NCBI GenBank assembly: GCA_017550965.1
Contig: JAFZNK010000300.1
Location: forward strand, 49,822-113,821
Length of the DNA: 64,000 bases
Source: Thermoguttaceae bacterium
Lineage (GTDB): Bacteria; Planctomycetota; Planctomycetia; Pirellulales; Thermoguttaceae
Direction: 5' to 3'
Shown: in pieces, positions 62,779-64,000 of the stretch
How the letters are laid out: each line of letters opens with the position of its first letter
Position numbering within the stretch: the stretch's first letter is position 1
Notes under the pieces: generated by a model
Seen by the model: only the letters and a program-made list of their open reading frames with translations
What the model was told of the DNA's origin: nothing
Database searches by the model: none
Program-made: the position numbers and the translations under genes

Positions 62779-63723
62779 ATGAAATCGACAGTACGCGCTT
62801 TTATTGCGGTAGAAATAGCGCAAAATATTCGGACGGCGGCGCAAAAAGCCCTGCGTCCCATAAAACATAGTTTTCCCAACGTCAAATGGGTAGAAGACGA
62901 AAATTTCCACGTTACGCTAAAATTCTTAGGCCCAAACGTTCCGACGTCGGAACTCCATCGTCTCATTCGCGCAGTCGAAAAAGCGTGCGCAAAAGTTGAA
63001 CAATTCGATTTGGTCTTTGAGGGAATGGGGGCCTTTCCAGACTCCGCTCATCCGCGAACAATTTGGCTCGGCGTTTCCGAAGGCGTCGACGAGCTTAAGG
63101 ATTTGGCCGGTAGAATTGAAGACGAACTTGAATTGCTGGGGTTTCCCAAAGAAGGAAGAGATTTCAGTCCGCATATGACCGTTGGGCGAACGCGTCAACG
63201 CGATCGTGACGGCGATGAATCGTTTGACAACCTTTCGAAAATGATCGAAGAACGCTCCGAAGTCTTCTTTGGATGTTCGCCCGTTGATTCCGTCGTTATT
63301 TATTCCAGCGAATTGGAACGCAACGGTCCTAAATACATGCCGCTCGCGACGATTGAACTTTCGCCTTTTGGAGCGGAATTAAACGAAAAATACGCTGCGT
63401 TCAACCCCAACGACTATGACGACGCCGATTTTCCAATCGACAAAGGCGCAATGGAAGAATGTTTCCCGGAGACGATCGATTCAAAATTTGATGTCGAGGC
63501 GTTGGACGCCGAAGTTGAAGACGAACTTCGCGCCATTTGCGGAAACAAATTCGTCAAACGCCCCAAAAAGTTTAACGCCGCCCCAATCGGCGGAAAACCC
63601 AATATCGAGGAACAAAAGAAGCGTCTTAACGCGGCTAAACAGGAAGAGATTGACGTTGACGACTTAAACTTCGACCTTTCTGAATTCAAAGATTTTCGCG
63701 ACGTCAAAAAGAAACGCCGCTAA
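62779..63723 (+). CDS. thpR: RNA 2',3'-cyclic phosphodiesterase (ThpR) with acidic C-terminal extension
   Basis: 314 residues. The first 200 are a 2H phosphoesterase: FIAVEIAQNIRTAAQKAL, first His motif FHVTLKFLGPNVP, second His motif FSPHMTVGRTRQR. These open 2',3'-cyclic phosphates in RNA; family members were earlier called 2'-5' RNA ligase. Bacterial ThpR is usually about 180-200 residues. Here about 110 more follow, highly charged: an acidic stretch NPNDYDDADFPID, a basic patch KFVKRPKKFN, and a final KDFRDVKKKRR. I recognise no domain in the tail. It lies 56 bases after proB, probably co-transcribed. AAGGAG lies shortly before the ATG. Confidence 0.88.
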   Translation: MKSTVRAFIAVEIAQNIRTAAQKALRPIKHSFPNVKWVEDENFHVTLKFLGPNVPTSELHRLIRAVEKACAKVEQFDLVFEGMGAFPDSAHPRTIWLGVSEGVDELKDLAGRIEDELELLGFPKEGRDFSPHMTVGRTRQRDRDGDESFDNLSKMIEERSEVFFGCSPVDSVVIYSSELERNGPKYMPLATIELSPFGAELNEKYAAFNPNDYDDADFPIDKGAMEECFPETIDSKFDVEALDAEVEDELRAICGNKFVKRPKKFNAAPIGGKPNIEEQKKRLNAAKQEEIDVDDLNFDLSEFKDFRDVKKKRR

Positions 63724-63803
63724 TTGTCGTTATTAAGACGTCCTTTCTTCCATTTTTCTCTTGGTTGTCGGCCAAACGCTTTTATTTAGGGTTTATTCCA
63801 CTG

Positions 63804-63845
63804 AAGAGGCCGCGACGTTCAACACGTCGCGGCCTCTTTTCTTTA
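63804..63845 (+). terminator. Terminator of the proB-thpR transcript
   Basis: GAGGCCGCGACG pairs perfectly with CGTCGCGGCCTC around a 7-base loop, followed by a T-rich run. Confidence 0.88.
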
Positions 63846-63944
63846 GATAGCTATTACACCCTTGATTCCCGTGTTACATCACTAGGTTTTTCATAAGTAT
63901 CGTTCTTTATAATCGTAAATTTTGGGATTTTTTATATTTTATCC

Positions 63945-63990
63945 TTGCAAATCTCCTAGTTATGTTATATAATACATAACTAGGAGATTT
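63945..63990 (+). promoter_or_regulatory. Promoter embedded in a perfect palindromic operator
   Basis: TTGCAA (63945-63950), 17-base spacer, TATAAT (63968-63973) form a strong promoter. Overlapping it, AAATCTCCTAGTTATG (63949-63964) and CATAACTAGGAGATTT (63975-63990) are exact inverted complements around a 10-base centre that contains the -10. A dimeric repressor bound here would block RNA polymerase directly. The right arm also includes the AGGAG ribosome site of the next gene. Confidence 0.8.
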
Positions 63991-63994
63991 TGAT

Positions 63995-64000
63995 ATGGCA
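63995..64000 (+). CDS. Start of a gene cut off by the window edge
   Basis: ATG GCA at the last six bases, preceded by AGGAG with eight bases between. Only Met-Ala is visible, so no product can be named. Its promoter is covered by the palindromic operator, which suggests a tightly controlled, perhaps self-repressing gene. Confidence 0.7.

Overview
The window reads as a chromosomal segment of a planctomycete, probably of the Pirellulales type. Supporting signs are a DUF1559 prepilin-like protein (N-terminal type IV pilin helix, C-terminal H-X9-DG motif), a TIGR03009-type planctomycete secreted protein, a membrane-anchored Ser/Thr kinase, a cytochrome bd-like/cytochrome c fusion, and a BamA/Omp85 protein with long disordered inserts, next to ordinary bacterial housekeeping genes. 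Several secreted carbohydrate-active enzymes (GH78 rhamnosidase, GH123-like protein, two esterases) suggest a polysaccharide or glycan degrader, perhaps gut-associated. This assignment is inference from gene content. I see no insertion sequence, prophage or CRISPR array.

Layout. 0.2-10 kb: BamA-like protein (+), GntP permease and a small secreted protein (-), a Cys-rich secreted protein and a thioredoxin-fold secreted protein (+). 10-13 kb: two identical tRNA-Pro(CGG) genes, purB, aroC. 13-21 kb, all minus: Na+/solute symporter downstream of an alpha-L-rhamnosidase, a DUF58 protein, rplT, rpmI. 21.7-24.4 kb: TrhA/hemolysin III protein and two tandem esterases. 24.7-29 kb: tRNA-Ser(GGA), TIGR03009 protein, phenylacetate-CoA ligase, ferrochelatase. 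29-37.5 kb: Sel1-repeat protein, glyA, GH123-like protein, bioDA, an inositol-monophosphatase-family protein, rnhA. 37.6-44.5 kb, minus: kinase, two tandem Tat-exported metallo-beta-lactamase-fold proteins, M48 protease with its LemA partner. 44.6-48.1 kb: promoter and cobalamin riboswitch in front of the DUF1559 gene, an EF-hand protein, and a gene-free stretch with two candidate structured RNAs. 48-53 kb: cysteine desulfurase, a lipoprotein, the cytochrome fusion. 53-61 kb, all minus: hisA, a ketoacyl-ACP synthase, a free acyl carrier protein, leuA, and a single polypeptide joining fatty acyl-AMP ligase, acyl carrier protein and alpha-oxoamine synthase. 61.5-64 kb: proB, thpR with an acidic tail, and at the very edge the promoter of a further gene embedded in a perfect 16-bp-arm palindrome.

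How the parts fit. Rhamnosidase and symporter probably form a sugar release and uptake pair. BioD and BioA do the late diamine steps of biotin synthesis and have a weak BirA-like site upstream. The 53-61 kb block has the parts for making a long-chain amino-ketone (sphingoid-like) lipid base: acyl activation, carriage on ACP, and PLP-dependent condensation with an amino acid in one protein, with a second ketosynthase and ACP nearby. The strongest candidates for new biology are (1) a B12 riboswitch controlling a planctomycete pilin-like DUF1559 protein, (2) the acyl-ligase/ACP/oxoamine-synthase fusion and its neighbourhood, and (3) the palindromic operator at the right edge.
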